Of a DNA stretch of 64,000 nt, positions 52,922-60,365 are shown one piece after another (the stretch's first letter is position 1; every line of letters begins with the position of its first letter). Origin of the DNA: Mycobacterium sp. E3251. GTDB lineage: Bacteria > Actinomycetota > Actinomycetes > Mycobacteriales > Mycobacteriaceae. The translations under genes were made by a program, and so were the position numbers. The notes beneath the pieces were generated by a model. The model saw only the letters and a list, made by a program, of their open reading frames with translations. It was not told the DNA's origin and did not search any database. The stretch is taken from assembly GCF_001666835.1 (NCBI RefSeq), contig NZ_LZJF01000060.1:1-64000 (forward strand), in the 5' to 3' direction.

Positions 52922-52928
52922 TATGTTA
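52922..52928. promoter_or_regulatory. Overlapping divergent -10 hexamers
   Basis: TATGTT (plus, 52922-52927) and TAACAT (minus, 52928-52923) use almost the same bases and both fit the mycobacterial TANNNT -10 pattern. The minus one is eight bases from the sulfotransferase GTG and the plus one 15 bases from the TetR ATG. Polymerase cannot occupy both at once. Confidence 0.5.
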
Positions 52929-52942
52929 CTCTCAGTTTCGTA

Positions 52943-53518
52943 ATGGTAGTGGATTTTGGCCGGCCCCGCGACCCGCGCATCGACGGCGCGGTGTTGACCG
53001 CGACGGTCGAGCTGCTCGCCGAGACCGGTTATGCGGGGCTCTTGGTCTCCGCGATCGCCGATCGCGCCGGGACCAGCAAGCCGGCGATCTACCGGCGCTG
53101 GCCCAGCAAGGCGCACTTGGTCCATGAGGCGGTGTTTCCCATCGGTGTCGCGACGGAGCTGCCCGATACCGGGTCACTGCCCGAGGACTTGCGCGAAATG
53201 GTCCGTCGCTCAATGGCTTTCCTGACGACGCCGGCCGCCAGGGCGGCCCTGCCGGGGCTGGTGGGCGAGATGGCCGCGGACCCGACCCTGCACTCGGCGC
53301 TGCTGGACCGATTCGCCGGCGTCATCGGCGGCGGCGTGACCGAGTTGCTGGAGCGGGCCGCGGGCCGCGGCGAGGTCCGGCCCGACGTGACCGCCACCGA
53401 ACTCACCGACGCCATCGCCGGCATCACCCTGATGGGCTTGCTCACCCGCGTCGGCGAACTCGGAGACGCCTGGGTCGATCGCACAACCACGTTGCTCCTG
53501 AAGGGAATCCGCGCATGA
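52943..53518 (+). CDS. TetR-family regulator
   Basis: This 191-residue TetR protein has VLTATVELLAETGYAGLLVSAIADRAGTSKPAIYRRWPSKAHL as DNA-binding domain and a helical ligand domain. It overlaps the DUF1214 gene by four bases (ATGA), so both are one operon, and is divergent from the sulfotransferase gene with only 28 bp between coding regions. It probably regulates both directions. Confidence 0.9.
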   Translation: MVVDFGRPRDPRIDGAVLTATVELLAETGYAGLLVSAIADRAGTSKPAIYRRWPSKAHLVHEAVFPIGVATELPDTGSLPEDLREMVRRSMAFLTTPAARAALPGLVGEMAADPTLHSALLDRFAGVIGGGVTELLERAAGRGEVRPDVTATELTDAIAGITLMGLLTRVGELGDAWVDRTTTLLLKGIRA

Positions 53519-54627
53519 CGCACGAAACGACGGCCGCCTGGCAGGAGTTGCTCGGCACGCTTGGCACCCTGGACCGCCCCTTTCTGGAGGGCGACCGGGC
53601 CGTGACCGACGACCGCCACATCGCCGACGGCTACCGCATGCTCGCCAGCACGCTCGGCGTGGCGTTCGACGCCTACCTGTTCCCCGAGCCCGGCCGGCCC
53701 CAGTTCGTCGCGGTGAACACACCGTTCCGGCGCGACCGCCGCTGGGGTGGCGACAACACCGACGCCTACTACTTCATGTGCCCGGTCGACCCGCAGCGCC
53801 GATACCGTATCAGTGGCAATCGCGGTGACAGCGTGTACTTTTCGGTGACCGCCTACAACGAGCCGGCACCGGGCGCGTGGTCCGACCGGGTGGTCGCGAT
53901 CGTCCGTGACAGCGATCTCGACGTGGGCGCCGACGGCAACTTCGCCTTCGAACTCGGCCCTACCCCCGACGCCGCGGTGCTGATGACCCGCGACTACCAG
54001 GCCGATCCGCTGACCGGGCGTCCCGTCACCTGGCGCATCGAGGCGCTCGACGATCCGGAGCCGATCCGCCACGGCGACGCCGAGACCGCCGCGAGCCTGC
54101 GGGCGGTCGCGACCTGGTTGCGCACCATGTTCGCCATCGTGCCGCTGGCCGTAGGGACGCGTGTCGACGACGAGCACGCGCTCGGGCACGAAACCGCCCA
54201 TGCCGCAAACGAATTCGCCGATCCCTATCAGGTGCCCGACGCAAACTTCGGTTGGTCAGCGCGCGACGCGTGCTATTCCTACGGCAGCTTCGTGCTCGAC
54301 GCCGACGAGGCGCTGGTGATAACCCACCGGCCGCCGGCGTGCCGATTCTGGAACATGGTGGTCTGGAACCAGTTCATGGCCACCTTCGGCGCCTCCGAGG
54401 GCCCGGATGCCCGCTGCTCGGTCAACGGCCACAGCGCCGCCCTCAACAGCGACGGCTCCGTGACGATCGTCTTGTCCCGCGATCGAACCGGCCACCCGAA
54501 TTCGCTGACCACGCTGGGCTATCCGCGCGGCAACCTTGCCTTCCGGTGGTTCCTGGCGGACAGCGTGCCGGAGCGGCCGGAGGTGAAGCTCGTCAGGGCA
54601 TCCGAGGCCCCGACAGACGTGTCCTAG
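53515..54627 (+). CDS. DUF1214 domain-containing protein
   Basis: This 370-residue protein has the DUF1214-type C-terminus (PDARCSVNGHSAALNSDGSVTIVLSRDRTGHPN, NSLTTLGYPRGNLAFRWFL) and a DUF1254-like N-terminal part (YYFMCPVDPQRRYRISGNRGDSVYFSVTAYN). These beta-rich proteins are frequent in actinobacteria without a proven activity. No signal peptide is visible. It is co-translated with the TetR gene and converges with the LLM gene with overlapping stops (CTAG). Confidence 0.85.
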   Translation: MTHETTAAWQELLGTLGTLDRPFLEGDRAVTDDRHIADGYRMLASTLGVAFDAYLFPEPGRPQFVAVNTPFRRDRRWGGDNTDAYYFMCPVDPQRRYRISGNRGDSVYFSVTAYNEPAPGAWSDRVVAIVRDSDLDVGADGNFAFELGPTPDAAVLMTRDYQADPLTGRPVTWRIEALDDPEPIRHGDAETAASLRAVATWLRTMFAIVPLAVGTRVDDEHALGHETAHAANEFADPYQVPDANFGWSARDACYSYGSFVLDADEALVITHRPPACRFWNMVVWNQFMATFGASEGPDARCSVNGHSAALNSDGSVTIVLSRDRTGHPNSLTTLGYPRGNLAFRWFLADSVPERPEVKLVRASEAPTDVS

Positions 54628-55664
54628 ACCTCGGCAACCAACTCGACGGCCCGGCCGAGCGTGCGAAGCTTCGCGTCCAGCGTGTCGCCGGCCGGGTACA
54701 GCCGCACGGTGTTCACACCGGCGTCGCGCCACACCGCGAGCCGCGCGCGGACCATCTCCTCGGTGCCGATCAGCGTGGTGGCCAAAACCATGTCGTCGGT
54801 CACCAATGCGGCCGCGCCCGCGCGGTCGCCCCGCTGCCAGCGCTCGCGCACCTCGGCGGCGATGCCGGCCCAGCCTTGCCGGCTGTAGGCCTGGTTGTAG
54901 TAGTTGGTGCTCGACGATCCCATCCCGCCCAGGCTGAACGCGAGCTCCTTTTTGCGGCCGGCCACCATCGCGCGCAGTTCGTCTTCGTCCGAGGCGAAGG
55001 CGACCTCGGCGCCCTGGCAGATGTCGACGTCGGCCCGTGTGCGGCCGGCCGCGGCCAGACCCTCGTCAAGATGCGAGAAGTAGGCGGCGCCGGCGCCCTC
55101 CGGGACGAAGCTGGTCCCCAGCCACCCGTCGGCGACCCGGCCCGTCAACCGCAGCATGGCCGGTGACAGCGCGGCCAGGTAGATCGGAATGGGATGCTCG
55201 GGCCGGGTCGACAACCGCATCGGCACCCCTTCGCCGCCGGGGAGCGGAATCTGAAAGTGCTTGCCCGAGTACGAGAGTTTCTCTCCGGTGAACACCTGCC
55301 GGACGATGTCGACGGTCTCGGAGATGCGGGCCAGGGGCCGGCTGAACGAGACGCCGTGCAAGCCTTCGATCACCTGCGGGCCGGACGCGCCCAGCCCGAG
55401 CAGGAAACGCCCGCCCGACAAGTTCGACAGCGTGATGGCGGTTTGAGCGACCATGACGGGCGAGCGAACGCCGACCTGCAGGATGCCTGACCCGAGCAGA
55501 ATTCGTTCGGTCCGCGCCGCGAGGTAGCCCAGGGCCGAGGGTGCGTCGGAGCCCCAGGCCTCGGCCACCCAGCACACATCGAGGCCCAGCTTCTCCGCCT
55601 CGACGACGAAGGCCACGGTTTCACGGCCGGCGCTCGACAACTCGACCGTGGTGGCGGTGCGCAT
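54624..55664 (-). CDS. LLM-class F420-dependent oxidoreductase
   Basis: This 346-residue TIM-barrel protein has CWVAEAWGSDAPSALGYLA, LSGGRFLLGLGASGPQVIEGLHGVSF, HPIPIYLAALSPAMLRLTGRVADGW and TLIGTEEMVRARLAVWRDAGVNTVRLYP, the F420-dependent LLM pattern. ATG at 55664 shares one base with the SRPBCC gene stop, so they are coupled. A role in the lipid or sterol-like pathway of this block is possible; substrate unknown. Confidence 0.92.
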   Translation of the reverse strand: MRTATTVELSSAGRETVAFVVEAEKLGLDVCWVAEAWGSDAPSALGYLAARTERILLGSGILQVGVRSPVMVAQTAITLSNLSGGRFLLGLGASGPQVIEGLHGVSFSRPLARISETVDIVRQVFTGEKLSYSGKHFQIPLPGGEGVPMRLSTRPEHPIPIYLAALSPAMLRLTGRVADGWLGTSFVPEGAGAAYFSHLDEGLAAAGRTRADVDICQGAEVAFASDEDELRAMVAGRKKELAFSLGGMGSSSTNYYNQAYSRQGWAGIAAEVRERWQRGDRAGAAALVTDDMVLATTLIGTEEMVRARLAVWRDAGVNTVRLYPAGDTLDAKLRTLGRAVELVAEV

Positions 55665-56188
55665 CAGCGCACCCCGTGCTCGGCCAGTCTCTTGATGGCC
55701 GCGAGCGTCTTGCCGATCGCGCCTTCGAACTCGCGCATCCGCACGAACACGATCTTCTGTTCCTTGTCGGGCATCGATTCGATCGCCACCGACAGCCCCG
55801 AACGTCCCGGACCCATCTGCATCCAGTAGCTCAGCGCCGTGCCGCCATCGCGGGACTTCAGCCGAAACCGCCACATCGCCGCGGGGTTGTCGGGTTCCCC
55901 GACGGCCCAGGCGAATTCGCGCGGCTCGTCACACGCGACGATTTGCGAGGTGGTGGTCCATCGCCCGAACGCGTCGTGCTCGTTGTGTCCGATGAAGCGG
56001 GCGCCCACCCGCGGGCCGTCGGCACCCTCGGCCCACTCCACCGCCTGCAGCTCGTTGCTGAGCGTCGGCATGAGCTTGATATCGGAGACCAGGCTCCACA
56101 CCCGGGATGGGTCGGCGTCGATCCACGTCGATGCCTCCACCGTCGGTTTGTCCGCATAGCGCGCGCCGGTCCATTCCACGCAGCCCAT
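55664..56188 (-). CDS. SRPBCC (START/Bet v1-like) family protein
   Basis: This 174-residue protein has the helix-grip fold pattern of polyketide cyclase/SRPBCC proteins: VEASTWIDADPSRVWSLVSDIKLMPTL, GARFIGHNEHDAFGRWTTTSQI, and REFAWAVGEPDNPAAMWRFRLKS. Members bind hydrophobic ligands or act as cyclases/aromatases. ATG at 56188 is preceded by GGGGG, which is part of a perfect hairpin stem (56193-56227), so its translation may be structure-dependent. It is coupled to the LLM gene downstream. Confidence 0.88.
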   Translation of the reverse strand: MGCVEWTGARYADKPTVEASTWIDADPSRVWSLVSDIKLMPTLSNELQAVEWAEGADGPRVGARFIGHNEHDAFGRWTTTSQIVACDEPREFAWAVGEPDNPAAMWRFRLKSRDGGTALSYWMQMGPGRSGLSVAIESMPDKEQKIVFVRMREFEGAIGKTLAAIKRLAEHGVR

Positions 56189-56192
56189 TGTG

Positions 56193-56227
56193 CCCCCGCA
56201 CGTGAATGCCCGGGTCACGTGCGGGGG
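56193..56227. terminator. Perfect 13-bp hairpin overlapping a ribosome site
   Basis: Arms CCCCCGCACGTGA (56193-56205) and TCACGTGCGGGGG (56215-56227) pair perfectly around a 9-base loop. It lies between the desaturase stop (56241) and the SRPBCC start (56188), on the minus transcript. There is no U-tract, so it may terminate weakly; its 3' arm contains the purine-rich ribosome site of the SRPBCC gene. Confidence 0.6.
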
Positions 56228-56240
56228 CTATGGGCGGCCG

Positions 56241-57347
56241 TCAGGCAGCAGCGGGCACCGGATCGGCCGACCGGTCGGCGGTGGCCTTCCGCAGCACCGA
56301 GTCCGGGACGCTGAGCCGGACGATCTTGCGGACGACGGTGCCGAACTGCCGCAGCAGCGGGCCGCGGTTGTACGGGATGCCGTAGCGCTCGCAGATCGCC
56401 TGCACCTCGGGCGCGATCTCGGCGTAGCGCCGCGCCGGCATGTCCGGGAACAGGTGGTGCTCGATCTGGTGGGACAGGTTGCCGGACAGCAGGTGAAAGA
56501 GCTTGCCGCCGGTCAGGTTTGCCGAACCGAGGACCTGGCGGAAGTACCACTGGCCGCGCGACTCGTCCTTGGTCTCCTCAACGGTGAATTCCTGCGTGCC
56601 GTCCGGGAAGTGGCCGCAGAAGATGATCATGTACGACCAGACGTTGCGCATCAGGTTGGCCGAGAGGTTGCCCGCGAAGACGAACGGCGCGAAGGGACCG
56701 GCCAGCAGCGGGAAGGCCACGTAGTCCTTGAGGGTTTGCCGGCGCGTCTTCTTCCAGATCGCGCGCAGCACGTCGCGCTTGTCGGCGAGCGCGATTTCGC
56801 CGGAGCGGATTCGCTCGGTTTCCAGTTCGTGCAATGCGACGCCGTACTGAAACAACACCATCAGCAAGAAGGCGTAGAGGGGGTTGCCGAGGAAGTACGG
56901 CTGCCAGCGCTGGTCTTCGCTCATCCGCAGGATGCCGTAGCCGATGTCGCGGTCCATCCCCACGATGTTGGTGTGGGTGTGGTGCATGTAGTTGTGCGAA
57001 TGCCGCCACTGATCGGCCGGGCACGCGGTGTCCCACTCGAAGGAGCGGCCGGAGATGTTCGGGTCACGCATCCAGTCGTATTGGCCGTGCATGATGTTGT
57101 GGCCGATCTCCATGTTGTCCAGGATTTTCGACAACCCGAGCATGGTGGTCCCCAGCAGCCAGGCGGGCGGCAGGAACAGCAGCGCGCGGCCGCCGACTTC
57201 CAGCGCGCGCTGGGCTTTGATGACGCGGCGGATGTAGTCGGCGTCCTCCGCGCCCAGGCTGGCCATCACGCGTTCCCTGATGGCATCCAGTTCGCGGCCG
57301 AATGCGTCGGCCTGTTCGGGGGTTAGGTGGATCTTGTTCTGTGTCAT
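56241..57347 (-). CDS. Membrane acyl desaturase, DesA3-like
   Basis: This 368-residue diiron membrane desaturase has three histidine boxes: HNIMH (residues 83-87), HNYMHH (118-123) and HQIEHH near 295-300, with hydrophobic segments before and after the second box. The sequence resembles mycobacterial DesA3 (Rv3229c), the acyl-CoA Delta-9 desaturase that makes oleate, including ALEVGGRALLF, IENMEIGH-like and GQWYFRQVLGSAN segments. The HQIEHH box is also typical of front-end desaturases. It follows its reductase gene by 19 bp in the same transcript. M. tuberculosis has one DesA3 elsewhere, so this may be a second or relocated copy. Confidence 0.93.
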   Translation of the reverse strand: MTQNKIHLTPEQADAFGRELDAIRERVMASLGAEDADYIRRVIKAQRALEVGGRALLFLPPAWLLGTTMLGLSKILDNMEIGHNIMHGQYDWMRDPNISGRSFEWDTACPADQWRHSHNYMHHTHTNIVGMDRDIGYGILRMSEDQRWQPYFLGNPLYAFLLMVLFQYGVALHELETERIRSGEIALADKRDVLRAIWKKTRRQTLKDYVAFPLLAGPFAPFVFAGNLSANLMRNVWSYMIIFCGHFPDGTQEFTVEETKDESRGQWYFRQVLGSANLTGGKLFHLLSGNLSHQIEHHLFPDMPARRYAEIAPEVQAICERYGIPYNRGPLLRQFGTVVRKIVRLSVPDSVLRKATADRSADPVPAAA

Positions 57348-57366
57348 GGCTTTTCCTTTCCGAAGG

Positions 57367-58461
57367 TTAAAGCGAGAGCTCCACGTCGCCGACCGGGACG
57401 GACACGCAGATCTGCACGTCCTCGTCGGGGCCGGTCGAGACCGCGCCGGTGATCAGGTTGCGCACCGTGCCGGCGGTCTTTCGCCGCGTGCAGGTGTGGC
57501 AGATGCCCATCCGGCAGCCGTTTTCGGGTGACAGGCCGGCCGATTCCGCCTGTTCCAGCAGGGGACGTCCGTCGTCAACGACATCGACCCCGCTGTCGGA
57601 GAAGGTAACCCGCCCGCCCGCGGGGTTGGCGGGCGCATCGAAGGACGGTGGCACGAAGCTCTCGGTGTGGACGTTGTCGCAGTGGGTTTGGACGGCATCG
57701 ACCAAAGGCGTTGGCCCGCAGACGAACACCGCGTCGGGTGACGGCATCGCGGCGGCCAGATGCGCGGCGCCGAACCGGCCGGCGAGATCGCCGCCGTCGG
57801 CTCGGGTGTAGCCGTGCAGCACCCGGACGCCGGTCAGCGTCGCGAGCTCATCGCGGTAGCACGCCTCGCGCTCGTTCCGGGCGTAATGGATGAAGGCAAT
57901 CTCACCGCGGTGCCCCTCGGCGATCAGGGTGCGCACCATGGCCATGACCGGTGTGATGCCGCTTCCACCCGAAACGAAGAGGACCCGCCGGGGCCGCTCC
58001 ACCGGCAACACGAAGTCGCCGCCGACGCCGGCCAAACCGAACACCATGCCGGGGCGGGCGTGTTCGTACAGGTAGTTCGAAACCAGCCCGCCGTCGTGCT
58101 GCCCGATCGTCAGCTCGAGATGGGCACTCCCCTCGGCGTTGGCCGGGGAGTAGCAGCGGGTGTGCCGGCGCCCGTCGATCTCGACGCTGAGGTTGACGTA
58201 CTGGCCGGCTTTGACGGTATGGGCGGACGTGAAGCTGTCATTCGGAGCCAGGGTGAGGGTGACGCTGCGCGCGGTGGTGCGGCGCGTGTCGATCACCTTG
58301 GCGCGGGCCTCCCCCAGCGTCCAGGTCGGCGCCACCAGCTCGGTGTACCGGTCGACGCCGTGCGGGCCGGTGAGCAGATCGAGAAGGTCTGAACCCAAGA
58401 CTCGCTTCCGAAAAGTCCGAGCGAGGGCTCGACCCGAAGTCTGAGCGGTTTGAGTGAACAT
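57367..58461 (-). CDS. Ferredoxin reductase-type electron donor for the desaturase
   Basis: This 364-residue protein combines an FAD domain (RHTRCYSPAN for flavin), an NAD(P) domain (LFVSGGSGITPVMAMVR) and a C-terminal plant-type 2Fe-2S domain with cysteines in NGCRMGICHTC and the later QICVSVP. This is the Rv3230c type, the reductase partner of DesA3. The ATG at 58461 lies inside an operator-like palindrome, with a TATGGT -10 hexamer 14 bases upstream, so its leader is very short. It is first in the operon with the desaturase. Confidence 0.93.
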   Translation of the reverse strand: MFTQTAQTSGRALARTFRKRVLGSDLLDLLTGPHGVDRYTELVAPTWTLGEARAKVIDTRRTTARSVTLTLAPNDSFTSAHTVKAGQYVNLSVEIDGRRHTRCYSPANAEGSAHLELTIGQHDGGLVSNYLYEHARPGMVFGLAGVGGDFVLPVERPRRVLFVSGGSGITPVMAMVRTLIAEGHRGEIAFIHYARNEREACYRDELATLTGVRVLHGYTRADGGDLAGRFGAAHLAAAMPSPDAVFVCGPTPLVDAVQTHCDNVHTESFVPPSFDAPANPAGGRVTFSDSGVDVVDDGRPLLEQAESAGLSPENGCRMGICHTCTRRKTAGTVRNLITGAVSTGPDEDVQICVSVPVGDVELSL

Positions 58462-58470
58462 ATGTACACT
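58453..58470. promoter_or_regulatory. DesT/FabR-like operator at the reductase start
   Basis: AGTGAACATATGTACACT is an 18-bp near-palindrome (eight of nine pairs). Its general form resembles the AGTGAAC-type palindromes reported for the Pseudomonas DesT repressor. It covers the ATG of the reductase gene at 58461-58459. Confidence 0.7.
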
Positions 58471-58521
58471 GTGGGACCATACCCCCCGGTCAGTCAAGGG
58501 TTTCCGCAGGTCTGTGGTAGG

Positions 58522-58536
58522 GTTCACATAGTGAAC
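58522..58536. promoter_or_regulatory. Second operator-like palindrome, at the repressor start
   Basis: GTTCAC, three bases, GTGAAC is a perfect inverted repeat whose right arm contains the GTG start of the TetR gene at 58531. It shares the GTGAAC half-site with the first operator. A TAGGGT hexamer (58518-58523) sits seven bases before the GTG, the arrangement of leaderless mycobacterial promoters. Confidence 0.7.
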
Positions 58537-59205
58537 AGCCGTACTCCTAGCTCACGGGTGCGCGGTTCTGGTCGCGAGCGCACGCGCGAAAGTCGGTCGC
58601 GTGAGGAGCGCAAGGAGGCGACCCGTCGCGCAATCATCGCCGCGGCACTCAAGCTGCTGCAGGACCGCAGCTTTTCCAGTCTCAGCCTGCGCGAGGTGAC
58701 CCGCGAGGTCGGTATCGTGCCGGCCGCGTTCTATCGCCACTTCGAGTCGATGGAGGCGCTCGGGCTGGTCTTGATCGACGAGTCATTCCGCAGCTTGCGC
58801 GACACCCTGCGCGACGCGCGTGCCGGCAAGCTCGACCCGAACCGGGTGATCGAATCATCCGTCGAGATCCTGGTCGCCAGTGTTGCGCAGCGGCGGGAAC
58901 ACTGGCGATTCATTGCCCGTGAACGCAACAGCGGTCTCGCTGTGCTGCGTTATGCGATCCGCACCGAGATCCGGTTGATCACGTCCGAACTGGCCACCGA
59001 CCTGGCGCGCTTCCCGCGGCTGCACGAGTGGACCACTGAGGATCTCAACGTGCTCGCGACCCTGTTCGTCAACGCGATGATCGTCATCGCGGAGGCGATC
59101 GAGGATGCGCAGAGCGCCGAAACGCTGGAAGACATTCGGCGGCTCGCCGTCAAGCAGCTACGGATGATCGCCATCGGCATCGCCGGCTGGAAGAGCAAGC
59201 CTTAG
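58531..59205 (+). CDS. FabR/DesT-like TetR-family repressor
   Basis: This 224-residue TetR regulator resembles E. coli FabR and Pseudomonas DesT more than ordinary TetR proteins: EERKEATRRAIIAAALKLL, then RSFSSLSLREVTREVGIVPAAFYRHFESMEALGLVLIDES, matches the FabR segment with ASLSLREVAREAGIAP and FYRHF. FabR/DesT sense unsaturated versus saturated acyl-CoA and repress desaturation genes. The gene is divergent from a desaturase-reductase operon, the same arrangement as desT with desCB. GTG at 58531 lies inside a palindrome and is probably leaderless. Confidence 0.9.
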   Translation: MNSRTPSSRVRGSGRERTRESRSREERKEATRRAIIAAALKLLQDRSFSSLSLREVTREVGIVPAAFYRHFESMEALGLVLIDESFRSLRDTLRDARAGKLDPNRVIESSVEILVASVAQRREHWRFIARERNSGLAVLRYAIRTEIRLITSELATDLARFPRLHEWTTEDLNVLATLFVNAMIVIAEAIEDAQSAETLEDIRRLAVKQLRMIAIGIAGWKSKP

Positions 59206-59245
59206 CGGCGCCGCACTCGGAGTGAACAGTCGAACACTGGCTACC

Positions 59246-59650
59246 TCACTCCGTGATCTGAGTGAAGTCCGGCGCTCCGTTCTCGTCGACGACCTCGTAC
59301 AGGGACTGACCGTCTTCGGGCGCTCCGTCGATCTGGCCCCGGTGGGCGCGTCCGGGACGACCGTCGGCGAGCGCATCCCCACCTTCCGCGGGGAAGTCGG
59401 GCGAGATGTCCGGCTCCTCTTCCGCCAGCCGGGCGTCCAGCGATTCGCCCTCGCGCTCCTCCCGCGCGGTCATGCCGAACCGGTTCGCTTCGCTCCAGTC
59501 CTCGGGCGGGTCGACGACGATGTCGCCGTCGTCATTGTGCAACTCGTCGGAGTCGGTGCCTTCGCTCGCGTTCAACGTGTCACCGGGGCCGCCTTCCTCG
59601 GGGAAGTCCGAGGGGTCCACCAGCTCGTCGGCTTGGGGGTTTTCGCTCAT
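59246..59650 (-). CDS. DUF5709-type acidic protein
   Basis: This 134-residue, very acidic protein has the DUF5709 pattern: DPPEDWSEANRFGMTAREEREGESLDARLAEEEPD. It is probably largely unstructured and cytoplasmic; function unknown. It ends 41 bp from the convergent TetR gene. Upstream, GTTT, 16 bases, GGGCA resembles a SigF promoter with one mismatch. Confidence 0.85.
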   Translation of the reverse strand: MSENPQADELVDPSDFPEEGGPGDTLNASEGTDSDELHNDDGDIVVDPPEDWSEANRFGMTAREEREGESLDARLAEEEPDISPDFPAEGGDALADGRPGRAHRGQIDGAPEDGQSLYEVVDENGAPDFTQITE

Positions 59651-59693
59651 GCGGGAACGGTTGCCCGCCGGGTCGGGGGGTTAAACCCCGCTC

Positions 59694-60299
59694 CTAGCGC
59701 GGCGACCGCCACATCGCCCACATGGTTGGCCCGCCGTCGTGGACGACGATCTCGCGGGTCACCGTGAAGCCGAAACGTTCGTAGTACGGCACGTTTTCGG
59801 GCTTACTCGACTCGAGGTAGGCCGGACAGTATTCGGCGTCGCAGCGATCCAGCCGCGACCGCATCAACGCCTGCCCGAACCCCCGCCCGCGCACCGACGG
59901 GTCGCTCCCGATCACGGCGAGATACCAGTGCGGCTCTTCGGGATGCATGCGCTTCATGAGCTCCTGCAGGCCGCGTGCCCTCGCCGTGCGCAGGCCGAAC
60001 ACCCGCAGAAACGTCGGAATCATCGCCAGTTCGCCCCGACGGGTCTCGCGCCATTGGTTCGGCGGATCCCACAGCGCGGCCGCGCCGATGTCCGGTCCGT
60101 CGCAGGCCACCTCGACGCCGCCGCAGCCCAGATGGTGGTGGCGGGTCATCGTCGCGAACAACCGGTGCAGGTTGGCGGCCCGGTCCTTCGGGTCGGGCAG
60201 CAGCCACGTTGTTACCGGGTCGTCGTAGAAGGCCCGGCCCAGGGTGAGTGAAAGGTCGCGGACGTCGGCCTTCCGCGCCGGCCGTGGCTGGGGAGTCAT
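59694..60299 (-). CDS. GNAT-family N-acetyltransferase (Rv0133-like)
   Basis: This 201-residue acetyltransferase has the acetyl-CoA loop GSDPSVRGRGFGQALM near residues 134-149 and the C-terminal ENVPYYERFGFTVTREIVV, typical GNAT marks. Aromatic and tryptophan-rich central residues (WDPPNQWRET) line the likely acceptor site. It is divergent from fgd2 and agrees with Rv0133 in position. The same frame continues far upstream antisense to fgd2; ATG at 60299 is where homology begins. The acceptor amine is unknown. Confidence 0.92.
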   Translation of the reverse strand: MTPQPRPARKADVRDLSLTLGRAFYDDPVTTWLLPDPKDRAANLHRLFATMTRHHHLGCGGVEVACDGPDIGAAALWDPPNQWRETRRGELAMIPTFLRVFGLRTARARGLQELMKRMHPEEPHWYLAVIGSDPSVRGRGFGQALMRSRLDRCDAEYCPAYLESSKPENVPYYERFGFTVTREIVVHDGGPTMWAMWRSPR

Positions 60300-60365
60300 C
60301 CGAGTCAGGCTAGCGGGTGAACCACATTCGGGTGTCATCACCGAAGCGGCGGGTACGTTAGGGCG

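Noticed and set aside
59651-59693. SigF promoter before the DUF5709 gene
   Set aside because: GTTT and a 16-base spacer are present but the -10 is GGGCA rather than GGGTA; mentioned but not scored as a promoter.
60335-60365. SigF promoter before fgd2
   Set aside because: GGGTA is present at 60349-60353 but no GTTT lies 15-17 bases upstream (GGTGT at best), and the start codon is too close.
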